NCBI GenBank assembly: GCA_903927495.1
Contig: CAIYNH010000970.1
Span: 1-22,425 of the forward strand
Length of the DNA stretch: 22,425 bases
Source of the DNA: an uncultured beta proteobacterium
Lineage (GTDB): Bacteria; Pseudomonadota; Gammaproteobacteria; Burkholderiales; Burkholderiaceae_C
Direction of reading: 5' to 3'
The notes beneath the pieces were generated by a model. That model was not told the origin of the DNA. It saw only the letters and a list, made by a program, of their open reading frames with translations, and searched no databases. This document shows, in pieces, positions 1-8,256 of this stretch (position 1 is the first letter of the stretch; each line of letters starts with the position of its first letter). A program made the position numbers and the translations under genes.

Positions 1-1
1 A

Positions 2-580
2 GACACAAGAGTTGTGGGGGATTTAGGACCACTATGGGAGGCCACTGCTAGGTCGCCAATTGTCGGCGTGGTAGAACCATTATCAAATTCGTTTTACCAT
101 CTTGAGTGGCTTAACAGACCACCCACTTGGTCAGTTGAAATGAAAATACTACCAGAAATCAATACTGGTGTTTTGGCATTTAATAAATTGCTTTTGCCTG
201 GCAATTTCTTTGAACACTGGATGAATAGACACCTGGAGTTATGCCGACATAACAAAAGTGTCAGTAGTGGAAGTATTCCTGATCAACCGTCTTTTAGACA
301 AGCCATTGTTGATTTAAACGTCACACCTTTATTGATTGGCTTGGAGTACAACTATCGACCGTATTATCCACAGACACTTTACACCAGCGCTAAAATTATT
401 CACGCCCACCAGGAATCTCAAGTTGCTTTCAAGAGCGGTGCCGGGATGGAAAATGAAATTGTAAGCACGTTTCCGTGGGGTGTTAGCATTTCCAGAGGAT
501 CGTTGGTAAATCGAGGTCTGTACAGTCTGTATAGGAAATTATGCTCGCTTTGCAAGTTCCGGTCACCGTCAAGGCGTTAA
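2..580 (+). CDS. Glycosyltransferase, GT-A nucleotide-sugar type, 5' end cut by window edge
   Basis: The reading frame is open from base 2, so the gene begins left of the window; 192 residues are visible. The first residues read DTRVVGDL, which resembles the DxD-type metal/nucleotide-sugar segment seen as 'DTDxxVxGDL' in GT8-like transferases. Further right are NTGVLAFNK and DQPSFRQAI, a pattern typical of these proteins, where the acceptor-site loop follows the phrase 'N(S/T)GV'. No membrane segment is visible, so a cytoplasmic or membrane-associated sugar transfer role in building the polysaccharide unit is inferred. The DNA is AT-rich like the next 3.5 kb. The C-terminus (KLCSLCKFRSPSRR) looks abrupt and may mark a truncation. 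The family call is fairly firm; sugar and linkage cannot be read from sequence. Confidence 0.6.
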   Translation, partial: DTRVVGDLGPLWEATARSPIVGVVEPLSNSFYHLEWLNRPPTWSVEMKILPEINTGVLAFNKLLLPGNFFEHWMNRHLELCRHNKSVSSGSIPDQPSFRQAIVDLNVTPLLIGLEYNYRPYYPQTLYTSAKIIHAHQESQVAFKSGAGMENEIVSTFPWGVSISRGSLVNRGLYSLYRKLCSLCKFRSPSRR

Positions 581-1004
581 AAGCTGGGGGACTTCTCGGA
601 GGCAAGGTGTTCGCGATGAACATCACACTTCAGTCTGTAAGGGCTGCGCCAACATTAGTGCACCAGTTGCCAATTAGCTGCTGGCAGTCAAGAGATGGTA
701 ATGATATATCAATTCAATATCATGGTTGCAATCAGTGCGGCACTGACCAGCGGTTCATTCAATTCAAGGAGACGATCGCTTGCGAGGCCTTTCAGGGCCT
801 AGCTGAGTATAGACAGTGGAGGTTTAGCGTGTTCGAAGATAATTGCGCTTAGCAAATTATCGGAGTGTTTTGAATCTATTTAGATACAGCCATTTGTTTC
901 ACCATACCTTACCCCTATTTGAATACATTATTTCTTAGTCCTTGGCGATCTTCCTGTGCCAGGCTAATTTGGATCATTCACAGGCAATTTAACTCAATTT
1001 CGAT
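581..1004. other. Gap without a recognisable gene
   Basis: An open frame (541-852, possible ATG at 616) crosses most of this stretch and would encode up to 103 residues, but it overlaps the end of the upstream glycosyltransferase, has no clear ribosome binding site and matches no family I recognise. The surrounding locus contains several decayed genes, so this may be another eroded gene. No clear promoter or terminator was identified. The last 100 bases before the FkbM gene are AT-rich and could hold its promoter, but no good -35/-10 pair stands out. Confidence 0.4.
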
Positions 1005-1889
1005 ATGTATCTAACAATCAAGTACTTGTTCAAATCTTCGTCTCTCGCACAATATATCTTTTTTGTGCCGTTAATGTTGAGAACCGCCTTACTAAGGTTT
1101 AAATACAGGAACGCTTTCGCGGCACTTTCCAGATTCGCAGAATCCTGCAATGAAGATGTCGTGGTACACGTTCCGGAATTTTCAGGCAATTTTAAAATAA
1201 GTCCAAAGTCAAATCTGTTTCAGCGCTGCATGATATATGGTAGTTACGAACCCGATATTTCAAGAGTTTTTTTTGAAAACATCGATCTCGAGAAAGATGT
1301 GATTGATGTGGGTGCTAACGTTGGGTTTTATTCGATTGGTTCAGCTTTGCGTCTAAAGTCAGGACGCGTTTTGGCAATTGAACCAACAACCGGTGCATAT
1401 TCCAAATTGCTGGAAAATATACGAATTAACAATTTGACAGATAAAGTTCTACCAGTCAAATATATTATATCTGACCAACCTGGTCTAATCCAGTTGAATA
1501 CGCTTCATGGAAATGAGGAATATTCGAGTATAGGCGATTTTTCACACGGTGCCGTGCTTGGAAAGCTGGCTGTAATTGAAGAAGTACAAGCTGTAACGCT
1601 GGATTCGCTTGTTCAAAAGTATAATCTGCGGCCGGCGATAATAAAAATTGATGTTGAAGGCGCTGAGTTTAAGGTCTTGTTAGGTGCGACGGAAACACTA
1701 AGGAAATACCACCCATGTATAATGATGGAGTGTTCAGATGTTATGCTAAAGCAACAAAAATCATCTAGCCAAGAGATTCTTGATTTTCTCAAAGAGATTG
1801 GATACATTGTAATTAATCCATCTGCACCAAAAGTATCGGTTAGACATCCGGTGGATGGTGATTTGTTTGCATACTACATGCATCAGTAG
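1005..1889 (+). CDS. FkbM family methyltransferase
   Basis: A 294-residue protein with a class I SAM-dependent methyltransferase core. Motif I is DVIDVGANVGFYSIGSAL near residues 98-115 (the glycine-rich SAM loop), followed by the acidic strand end LAIEPTTGAYSKL and the neighbour motif LLENIRINNL. The later IIKIDVEGAEFKVLLGA near residues 212-228 is the signature of the FkbM domain (IKIDVEGxE). FkbM proteins O-methylate sugars or polyketides; inside a polysaccharide locus an O-methyl decoration of a sugar residue is the natural inference. The N-terminal ~60 residues contain a hydrophobic stretch (IFFVPLMLRTALL) that may be a membrane contact or an over-called start; an alternative ATG lies at 1074. 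No strong Shine-Dalgarno sequence is visible for either start. Confidence 0.85.
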   Translation: MYLTIKYLFKSSSLAQYIFFVPLMLRTALLRFKYRNAFAALSRFAESCNEDVVVHVPEFSGNFKISPKSNLFQRCMIYGSYEPDISRVFFENIDLEKDVIDVGANVGFYSIGSALRLKSGRVLAIEPTTGAYSKLLENIRINNLTDKVLPVKYIISDQPGLIQLNTLHGNEEYSSIGDFSHGAVLGKLAVIEEVQAVTLDSLVQKYNLRPAIIKIDVEGAEFKVLLGATETLRKYHPCIMMECSDVMLKQQKSSSQEILDFLKEIGYIVINPSAPKVSVRHPVDGDLFAYYMHQ

Positions 1890-1901
1890 GAACATGGACG
1901 T

Positions 1902-2320
1902 ATGGCAAGGGAAGTAATATCGATTTTGTTCTATGCAATTTTTTCGCCGACTGCTTATCAGATCTCAACCACTATTAAGCGTGGATTGCGCCACCCCAAA
2001 AGATATAAATTGTAGTGCCATGCTTTAATCAAGTTGCATTTGTAGAGCGGAGCATCCTTTCGGTTTTAGACCAAGATTGCACTGATGCTGAGCTCATGAT
2101 AGTAGATGGCGGCTCTAGTGATGACACGATCAATATCATTATAAATGTGAATAATATATAACACACTGGATCAGTGAGCCCGACTTAGGTAAGAGTGACG
2201 AGCTCAATAATGAGTTTGATTTGACCACTGGTGATATATATTGCTGGCTGAAGTTTAGCAATCTATTTAGTCCGCCCTGCAGAAGACCTGCAAACCCCTT
2301 AACTAGTACCTTGTTGTGCA
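1902..2320 (+). pseudogene. GT2 family glycosyltransferase remnant, frameshifted
   Basis: Two blocks of a family 2 glycosyltransferase survive in different frames. In the first (about 2012-2158) the DNA reads IVVPCFNQ, then SILSVLDQDCTDAELMIVDG and GSSDDT, the nucleotide-binding start of the GT2 fold, before an in-frame TAA. In the second (about 2163-2285) it reads WISEPDLGKSDELNNEF then DLTTGDIYCWLKFSN, matching the usual WISEPDxGxSDAxNKG...TGDxxxWLNSDD segment. A short open stretch from ATG 1902 (MAREVISILF...) runs into the first block in yet another frame and may be its original N-terminus. At least two frame disruptions make a functional product impossible. This gene has been lost from the locus rather than merely mis-sequenced, since the 3' half is also eroded. 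Confidence 0.75.
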
Positions 2321-2420
2321 AATTTGTGTATCAAATCCCCTAGAAGACATTAACGACAGAGATACTTTCTGACGGATTTCTTATGCAGCCAGTTGACTTT
2401 GCCGCGGCCGCATTGACGAC

Positions 2421-2741
2421 ATGATTAACAACAGTGATCCGCTGGCAGTTCCTGCAGCGCGACTGCCCTCGGGTGTTACCTACTACGAACACCGCCTGCT
2501 TTGTGATGCCACTCAGATATCGCCTATTATTACATTACTAAATAGCAATGACCGCCTTCGTGTATTCACTGTATTCCATGGTTTCACTGCCGGTTTGAAT
2601 TTTATATTGTCCATATTCTTTATCCAAAAGTTTGGGGCCGCAGGGGATGTTATGTCTTCTGTTATTACCATATTGTTGCTTGTTCTCATGTCATCTATTC
2701 GAGAGATGTTCTTTGTTCTGAGAGGAGCTAGAAAATCGTGA
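2421..2741 (+). pseudogene. Probable flippase (Wzx-like) C-terminal remnant
   Basis: This 106-codon frame has a plausible ending but an unconvincing beginning. Residues from about 40 onward read LLNSNDRLRVFTVFHGFTAG, then two hydrophobic segments (LNFILSIFFIQKFGAAGD and VITILLLVLMS). That arrangement, a helix followed by 'xxFGxxGxxxxS' and a last helix, is typical of the C-terminal end of polysaccharide flippases of the MATE/PST superfamily, which normally have about 400-500 residues. The first 40 residues do not fit and look like fused unrelated sequence. If the assignment is right, the 5' three quarters of the flippase gene is gone and a working flippase must be elsewhere. Its TGA overlaps the GTG start of the next gene, as expected of an old operon boundary. 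The family assignment is tentative. Confidence 0.4.
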
Positions 2742-3853
2742 GAAAAGTAATTTTTATCACACGTTCTCTTAATATTAGTTGCATCAAAGACAACCTAACA
2801 AATACATCTAGTCAATTATTTGAGCTTGGAATTACGCGGGCACTGAGCAAGAAAATTAATCTTCAAATTGTTCATCTCGGATCAATAAACATTGACGAAG
2901 TGATGGTTGATAAATGTCAATTTACTTCCGTTAATTACAGATCCATTTTTGGATTTTTTCGACTTTTTAGGACGATATCTAAAATGGCCGACTCAACGAC
3001 AGTCAAAATAATAACAACGGGCTATTATCCTATTGAAATATTTACTGTAATTATCGCTTCGAAACTTTTCGGAATGAAGACCTTTAGCTATGTATATGAT
3101 ACACATTATCAAGCTACTGCAAAGATGTCGTACGTCAAACGAATGTTGGCAAATATCTACTTTTCCTTTGGATTCTACTGGGTAAAGAAAAGCACTGCTT
3201 TGCTAGTACTCAATGATTTTTTTGTCAGGAGTAACACTAGCGGTATTCACTATTTCAAAACCAAAATTGGCGTCAGTTCAGGATCGATTGTTGCTAAAAC
3301 CAGAAGCCAAGTTCACTCGACTTGCGATGTGAAGACTTTAGTTTTTGCAGGTACCATTAACCCCGAAAATGGCGCAAATATCCTTATTGAGTTCGTAAGA
3401 CAAAATACCAAAGTCAAGTTTGAGTTACACTTCTATGGGGATGGTGAGTCCACTTCAGCCATACAGGCATTAGCCGAAGTGGATGATAGAGTCAAATATT
3501 TTGGTAGAGTATCTGAGAGCGAACTACAGGAAAAGCTGCAATGCGCGGATTTGCTTATAAGTCTTCGAGATCCTGATGGATCTTCAAAAAATTACTCTTT
3601 CCCGTCGAAGTTGATAAACTTTATGGCAACTGGAGTCCCAGTAATCTCAAACAGATTTCACGGCTTGGACGATAGCTATTTTGAATATTTATATATAGTT
3701 GAAAACTTTGATGCCAGTTCCGTTGCAAAGAAATTGCTTTCGATTTTGGAAATTGGCAAGGACATGAAATTGGGGGATGCAGCCCGACAATTTGTACGTA
3801 GAGAAAATAGTTGGGATCAAATCGCTGATCAGCTTATTGAGTTTATGAAGTGA
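2738..3853 (+). CDS. Glycosyltransferase family 4 (GT-B fold)
   Basis: A 371-residue protein. The C-terminal half has the GT4 (glycosyl transferases group 1) layout: strand LVFAGTINPENGANILIEF near residues 200-220, LHFYGDGES, VKYFGRVSESELQEKLQCAD, and the donor-binding region SFPSKLINFMATGVPVIS near residues 288-305. The N-terminal half has the acceptor Rossmann domain with YVYDTHYQ. The protein would transfer a nucleotide-activated sugar on the cytoplasmic face during repeat-unit assembly. The start is GTG at 2738, supported by AGAGGAG at 2721-2727, and it overlaps the stop of the flippase remnant. It is the only clearly intact transferase in the AT-rich left part. The usual EX7E glutamate pair is not obvious, which is common in distant GT4 members. 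Substrate unknown. Confidence 0.85.
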   Translation: MRKVIFITRSLNISCIKDNLTNTSSQLFELGITRALSKKINLQIVHLGSINIDEVMVDKCQFTSVNYRSIFGFFRLFRTISKMADSTTVKIITTGYYPIEIFTVIIASKLFGMKTFSYVYDTHYQATAKMSYVKRMLANIYFSFGFYWVKKSTALLVLNDFFVRSNTSGIHYFKTKIGVSSGSIVAKTRSQVHSTCDVKTLVFAGTINPENGANILIEFVRQNTKVKFELHFYGDGESTSAIQALAEVDDRVKYFGRVSESELQEKLQCADLLISLRDPDGSSKNYSFPSKLINFMATGVPVISNRFHGLDDSYFEYLYIVENFDASSVAKKLLSILEIGKDMKLGDAARQFVRRENSWDQIADQLIEFMK

Positions 3854-3860
3854 AGAATGA

Positions 3861-4010
3861 ATGCGTCTCTGCCATCCTGTCAACATTGATTTCCCTAATT
3901 GCGATTTATTCATCGTTGGCGCCGAGCCTACTGATAGTCTAAGCGAGGTGGGATTTCCTATCTTCTTCAAAAATTCACCGATTCATGAACCAAACAACCT
4001 TTCGCTCTAA
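3861..4010 (+). pseudogene. GT4-like fragment between two genes
   Basis: A 49-codon frame starting ATG CGT CTC contains NIDFPNCDLFIVGAEPTDSL. This resembles the 'FPxxxLxIVGAxP' strand-loop that opens the C-terminal donor domain in many GT4 enzymes. It lacks everything before and after that motif and overlaps the first 26 bases of the Wzy-like gene in another frame. I read it as a scrap of a lost transferase at the join between the AT-rich and GC-rich halves of the locus; a chance resemblance is possible. Confidence 0.35.
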
Positions 4011-5343
4011 TTGGTACCTAATCATGTTGGGTGCTGTACTAGCAATGAGATTGGGCTCGACTGTCACGGCAAATTTGAGCTATTTCGCAATTGCTGCCTT
4101 CGCACTTCTAGGCCGTACTCAGGCAATTATGGCGCTCGTGCTGACTTGGCTCTTTGGGTCGCTAAATCCCGAGATGGCAGCCGAGACCACGCTTGGAGCC
4201 AGTGGCCGATTTTTTGTGATAGGCGCTGCCGCCATTTCTATGTTACTCCGTGGTGCTATTTCGCTGCAGGCGCTGCGTGGGAATAGGGTGGCAATTGCCA
4301 CACTATTGCTCGGCATTTTTCTGATCTGCCATTCGTTATTAGTCAGTCCCTTTACCGACGTTTCTATCCTGAAAGCGATTTCGTGGACCGTCGTAACTAT
4401 CACTCTTTTTGCCGCGTGGGGTGGTGTCAATGCAGACGAGCGTGCGTGGGCGGAGAGACAACTTTTAGGCGTCTTGGTTGCGGTAATGTTGTTCAGCTTG
4501 CCATTGCTGGCTTTGCCTCAGTTCGGCAGAGCGGTAAATGACACCGGCTTTCAAGGGATCCTCAACCACCCACAAGTGTTTGGTCCTTGTATGGCATTGT
4601 TAGGCGCGTGGGTGGGGGCCAACATGCTGGGTGAGGCAATCCCACCGGTGCGAACTTACTTGCTGGTCTGTAGCTGCTTGCTGCTGGTTGTGCTGTCTGA
4701 GGCACGCACTGGTGGCATCGCGATGGTGATGGGGATCGGGGTATCAGCGTTTTTGGTGGCGTGGTTGAACGGTCAGCGCCTGCTGCACGTCTTGCCCGGC
4801 ATCGCAAGCAAACGTTCTTATCTGGTAGTGGTTGTGGCTCTTGTGGCCGCAGTATTGTCCGGTGCGCAGTTGACCGATCGCATTGGCGAGTACTTTGACA
4901 AGGGGAATCGCGCTGAGTCGACGGGCCTGTTAGATGCCTATGGGCTGTCACGTGGCGCACTTATTGACTTAATGGTTGACAACATCGAGGCGCACCCATT
5001 AAGCGGCATTGGCTTTGGTATCGCCAGTTACTCGGAGGGGATGATTATTGACCGCGACCCGTTACTGGGCTTGCCCATCGGTGCAGCTATAGAGAAGGGC
5101 GTCTTCCCGATTGCAGTAATAGAAGAGTTGGGAATTTTCGGGGCTATCATTGTCGTGGCTTGGCTGTGGATTGTGATGCGCCGCGCCAGCCGGGCTGGCG
5201 TGGCTGAGTTGACCGTTGTGCTAACGACGCTGATGCTCAACATGGGCGAGAACACATTCTTTTCACCAGGAGGATTCGGACTGCTGCCCTTGATTCTGGT
5301 GGTTTGGGCGGCCACGGCCCAGCCCGTGCAGAGCCGTACTTAG
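3985..5343 (+). CDS. wzy: O-antigen polymerase/ligase family membrane protein (Wzy-like)
   Basis: A 452-residue polytopic membrane protein with roughly ten to twelve hydrophobic segments spread along its length. It belongs to the O-antigen ligase/polymerase (Wzy_C) superfamily: GILNHPQVFGPCMALLGAW near residues 190-210 matches the conserved 'G...HPNxxG' segment, and VLSEARTGGIAMVMG near residues 235-250 matches the conserved 'S.SRxxxl' helix that carries a key arginine (R241). A large polar loop near residues 300-375 is likely periplasmic and contains the second conserved region. In a Wzx/Wzy locus this protein polymerises repeat units at the periplasmic face; WaaL-type ligation cannot be excluded because the two families share the same fold. 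Its position among transferases favours polymerase. One base separates its stop from the next ATG. Confidence 0.75.
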   Translation: MNQTTFRSNWYLIMLGAVLAMRLGSTVTANLSYFAIAAFALLGRTQAIMALVLTWLFGSLNPEMAAETTLGASGRFFVIGAAAISMLLRGAISLQALRGNRVAIATLLLGIFLICHSLLVSPFTDVSILKAISWTVVTITLFAAWGGVNADERAWAERQLLGVLVAVMLFSLPLLALPQFGRAVNDTGFQGILNHPQVFGPCMALLGAWVGANMLGEAIPPVRTYLLVCSCLLLVVLSEARTGGIAMVMGIGVSAFLVAWLNGQRLLHVLPGIASKRSYLVVVVALVAAVLSGAQLTDRIGEYFDKGNRAESTGLLDAYGLSRGALIDLMVDNIEAHPLSGIGFGIASYSEGMIIDRDPLLGLPIGAAIEKGVFPIAVIEELGIFGAIIVVAWLWIVMRRASRAGVAELTVVLTTLMLNMGENTFFSPGGFGLLPLILVVWAATAQPVQSRT

Positions 5344-5344
5344 T

Positions 5345-6472
5345 ATGCTTAACGTCTGGTTTTGGCAGCGCATCGTCAGTCCGCATATGGCTGGGTTCGC
5401 GGTTGCACTCGTACAGCGTGGTTGTGCAGTAACTTATGTGGCGGAACAGCCCATGTCCCCTGATCGGGTAAAGCTCGGGTGGACGGCACCTTTGTTGCCA
5501 TGTGTAGATTTGATTTACGTTGATCGCCAGCGCGCAGTTGACGCACTGGTTCGCAAGGCCCCAGCAGAAGCCATACATATTTGCCAAGGTGTTCGCGCTA
5601 ACGGATTGGTGGAAACCGCACAGCGTGTATTGACCGAGCGTGGCTCGCGACAGTGGGTGGTGATGGAAACCGTAAATGATGCGATTTGGTATGGGCCAAT
5701 CAAACGTACGGAATACAGCCGACTGTTCCATGCAAAAAGGGCTTCACTGCAAGGTGTACTGGCTACCGGCCACCGCACTCCGGCTTGGGTGTCGGCGCGG
5801 GGTATGCCGGCAGACTGCGTTTTTCCTTTTGCCTATTTTCTGGCTGACAACAAGCTCGCCCACGCAAAGCAGCGTGATCCCGGACCATACCGATTCATTT
5901 TTGTTGGACAACTGATTCCACGCAAGCGTGTTGATTGGTTGATCAAGGCACTGGCTAGCTTAAAGGGAAAATCCTTTGAATTGTGGGTAGTGGGCGACGG
6001 TGCTGAGCAGTCCACTCTTACAACATTAGGAGCAACTGTTCTTCGTGACCAAGTACGATGGCTTGGCCAATTGCCGTTGGCGCAAGTTCCTGCCGTCATG
6101 GAGAAGGCGGACTGCCTCGTCTTACCTAGCGTACATGACGGATGGGGTGCTGTTGCGTCGGAGGCATTGATGGCAGGCACACCTGTCGTTTGCAGTGACG
6201 CTTGCGGTGTCGCCGGCGCAGTGCAAGCCAGTGGCAGGGGCGGGGTGTTTCCTGCCGACGACAGGAAGGCGTTGACACGTTTGCTGGACAGTCAACTTGG
6301 TTTGGGCGTAGTCACAGCAGAGGCAAGGGTGCAGCTTGCTGAATGGGCCACTTGCCTGGGGGCGGACGCCGGTGCCAGATATTTGATGCAAATTCTCGAA
6401 TACAAAGCAAATCCTACCGGTGTTCGTCCCGTCCCACCATGGTCAACTGGAGGTGTGCAATGTGCGGCCTAG
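5345..6472 (+). CDS. Glycosyltransferase family 4
   Basis: A 375-residue GT-B enzyme. The donor domain shows YRFIFVGQLIPRKRVDWLIKAL near residues 182-203, LWVVGDGAEQ, VRWLGQLPLAQVPAVMEKAD, and the donor-site loop HDGWGAVASEALMAGTPVV from H264. In the EX7E position the first acid is D265 and the second E273. The N-terminal domain begins WFWQRIVSPHMAGFAVAL, with the early HM.gf.aaL pattern of a GT4 acceptor domain. It starts one base after the Wzy stop and overlaps the next gene by 13 bases, so it is translated within a compact operon. The sugar transferred is unknown; a retaining transfer is expected from the family. Confidence 0.88.
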   Translation: MLNVWFWQRIVSPHMAGFAVALVQRGCAVTYVAEQPMSPDRVKLGWTAPLLPCVDLIYVDRQRAVDALVRKAPAEAIHICQGVRANGLVETAQRVLTERGSRQWVVMETVNDAIWYGPIKRTEYSRLFHAKRASLQGVLATGHRTPAWVSARGMPADCVFPFAYFLADNKLAHAKQRDPGPYRFIFVGQLIPRKRVDWLIKALASLKGKSFELWVVGDGAEQSTLTTLGATVLRDQVRWLGQLPLAQVPAVMEKADCLVLPSVHDGWGAVASEALMAGTPVVCSDACGVAGAVQASGRGGVFPADDRKALTRLLDSQLGLGVVTAEARVQLAEWATCLGADAGARYLMQILEYKANPTGVRPVPPWSTGGVQCAA

Positions 6473-8256
6473 TCGCTGCAGTGGCCCGCACTGGCGTGCA
6501 TTTTGAAGCGCCGCCACTGCAACGTGCGCTTGACCACATGCACCGTCGTGGCCCGGATGCCGAAGGCATCTGGCATGAGCCCGGGGTGTGGTTGGGTCAC
6601 CGCCGTCTGGCTATTCAAGATCTGGATGCCCGATCAAACCAGCCGCTGCACTCGCCGTGTGGCCGCTACGTCATCGTCTTCAATGGCGAGATTTACAACT
6701 TTGACACCCTGCGCCATGAGCTGGCAGCCACGGGCGTGCTGTTTCACACGACATCAGACACCGAAGTGTTGCTTGCTCTGTTCGCTGCGCATGGTCCGGC
6801 AATGCTAGAGCGTTTGCGCGGCATGTTTGCATTTGTAATTTGGGACCGTGTTGCCCGCCGTGCCTTTGCAGCGCGCGACCCGTATGGCATCAAGCCGCTG
6901 TATTGGTCGCAGACTGCGGATGGGGTGATGTTGGCATCACAAGTGCGTGCGCTGCTCGCCACAAGGCAGGTGTCGCGCGCCCCTTGCGCTCGGGGGCAAG
7001 CTAACTTTTGGTTGCTGGGCAGCGTGGCAGAGCCCTGCACCTGGTATCAGGACGTCAAGGCCTTGCCTGCCGGGCACTTTGCCTGGGTTGAACAGGGCCG
7101 CATGGGCACACCGCAAAGGTGGTGGGACGTTGCCGCCGCTTGGCGTACCGCATCTGATATATCGCCACCTTTGGTAGAGGTAAGTGAACGTGTTCGTTCG
7201 GCATTGCGTGCCAGTGTGGCAGCGCATTTGGTAGCAGATGTGCCGGTGGGCGTATTCCTGTCGGGTGGCATTGATTCTGGCGCACTGGCGGGGATGATGA
7301 TAGGTGCCGGAGCCCAAAACTTGCAGGGTATCACTCTAACCTACGACGAGTTTTCCGGTACCGCCAACGATGAAGCACCCATGGCCACTGCGCTCGCCAA
7401 ACACTACGGCATTGCCCACCATGTGCGACGAGTAACGCGCGCGGAGTTTGAGGCAGACCTGCCGCGCATTCTTGCCGCCATGGACCAGCCCAGCGTGGAT
7501 GGTATCAACACCTGGTATGCCAGCAAGGCCGTCGCTGAACTGGGGCTTAAGGTAGTGGTCTCTGGTGTGGGTGGAGATGAATTGTTCCAGGGCTACGCAA
7601 GCTTTAAACAGCTGCCCCACCTTGTGTCAGCCTGGGCACCCGTCTCGCGCATGCCGGGAGCGATGCCGCTCGCGCACGCGCTCATGGGCTGGCAGGCGCG
7701 GCGCACGGGCAATGCGCGTTGGCGCTACTTGCCTGACTGGGCACGTACGATGGCCGGTGCGTGGTGGCTCCGCCGTGGTCTGTTCAGCCCGGCTGACCTG
7801 CCGGCGCTTATGGGTTTTGACTTGGCTGCGGAGGGCTTGCAAGGCTTTAGCCCCGAGGCTTGGGTTGGGCAAATGAGCGGCACACTCGGCGCCGACCCGC
7901 GCTTGGCGCTTGGACAGATTGAATCCACCACCTATATGCTTAACCAGTTGCTGCGCGACAGCGATTGGGCCAGTATGGACCATAGCGTGGAGTTGCGCAC
8001 ACCCTTGGTGGACGCTTGGTTGCTACGCGACTTGCAGCCTATGCTGGGTGCACTGCGCCAGTTCCCCAATAAGAGGCTGCTGGCCGAAGCGCCCGCCACA
8101 CCCCTGCCAGCCGCCATGCTTGCTCGAACCAAAACAGGTTTTGGAATCCCGGTGCAAACGTGGCTCAAGCAGATGGGCAAGGCCGCTGGCAGCGGTGGCC
8201 CCAGCAATGCTTGGGCAATTGAGGTGGCGCGGAGTTATGACGAGGTCGGTGCGTGA
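6460..8256 (+). CDS. asnB: Glutamine-dependent asparagine synthase-like amidotransferase
   Basis: A 598-residue two-domain enzyme. The start at 6460 is fixed by the need for a catalytic Cys2 (MCGLVAAV) and by GGAGG at 6449-6453; longer open sequence upstream would bury that cysteine. The class II glutaminase domain shows HRRGPDAEG, LGHRRLAI (R48/R49), FNGEIYN (N75), SDTEVLL and ARDPYGIKPLYW. The synthase domain has the ATP pyrophosphatase loop VFLSGGIDSGAL (S268-S273) and VVSGVGGDELFQGY. The family activates a carboxylate with ATP and amidates it with ammonia from glutamine. In polysaccharide loci related enzymes (WbpS type) convert a hexuronic acid to its uronamide, which is the favoured role here; ordinary asparagine synthesis is the alternative. 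It overlaps both neighbouring genes. Confidence 0.9.
   Translation: MCGLVAAVARTGVHFEAPPLQRALDHMHRRGPDAEGIWHEPGVWLGHRRLAIQDLDARSNQPLHSPCGRYVIVFNGEIYNFDTLRHELAATGVLFHTTSDTEVLLALFAAHGPAMLERLRGMFAFVIWDRVARRAFAARDPYGIKPLYWSQTADGVMLASQVRALLATRQVSRAPCARGQANFWLLGSVAEPCTWYQDVKALPAGHFAWVEQGRMGTPQRWWDVAAAWRTASDISPPLVEVSERVRSALRASVAAHLVADVPVGVFLSGGIDSGALAGMMIGAGAQNLQGITLTYDEFSGTANDEAPMATALAKHYGIAHHVRRVTRAEFEADLPRILAAMDQPSVDGINTWYASKAVAELGLKVVVSGVGGDELFQGYASFKQLPHLVSAWAPVSRMPGAMPLAHALMGWQARRTGNARWRYLPDWARTMAGAWWLRRGLFSPADLPALMGFDLAAEGLQGFSPEAWVGQMSGTLGADPRLALGQIESTTYMLNQLLRDSDWASMDHSVELRTPLVDAWLLRDLQPMLGALRQFPNKRLLAEAPATPLPAAMLARTKTGFGIPVQTWLKQMGKAAGSGGPSNAWAIEVARSYDEVGA

Noticed and set aside
541..852. 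103-codon frame as a gene
   Set aside because: It overlaps the upstream glycosyltransferase, lacks a ribosome binding site and resembles no family; kept only as a note on the gap.
4562..4960. Minus-strand frame opposite the Wzy-like gene
   Set aside because: It is a shadow of the hydrophobic GC-rich coding strand with no recognisable domain.
6343..6459. Longer start for the AsnB-type enzyme
   Set aside because: It would hide the catalytic Cys2 and lies inside the previous transferase gene.
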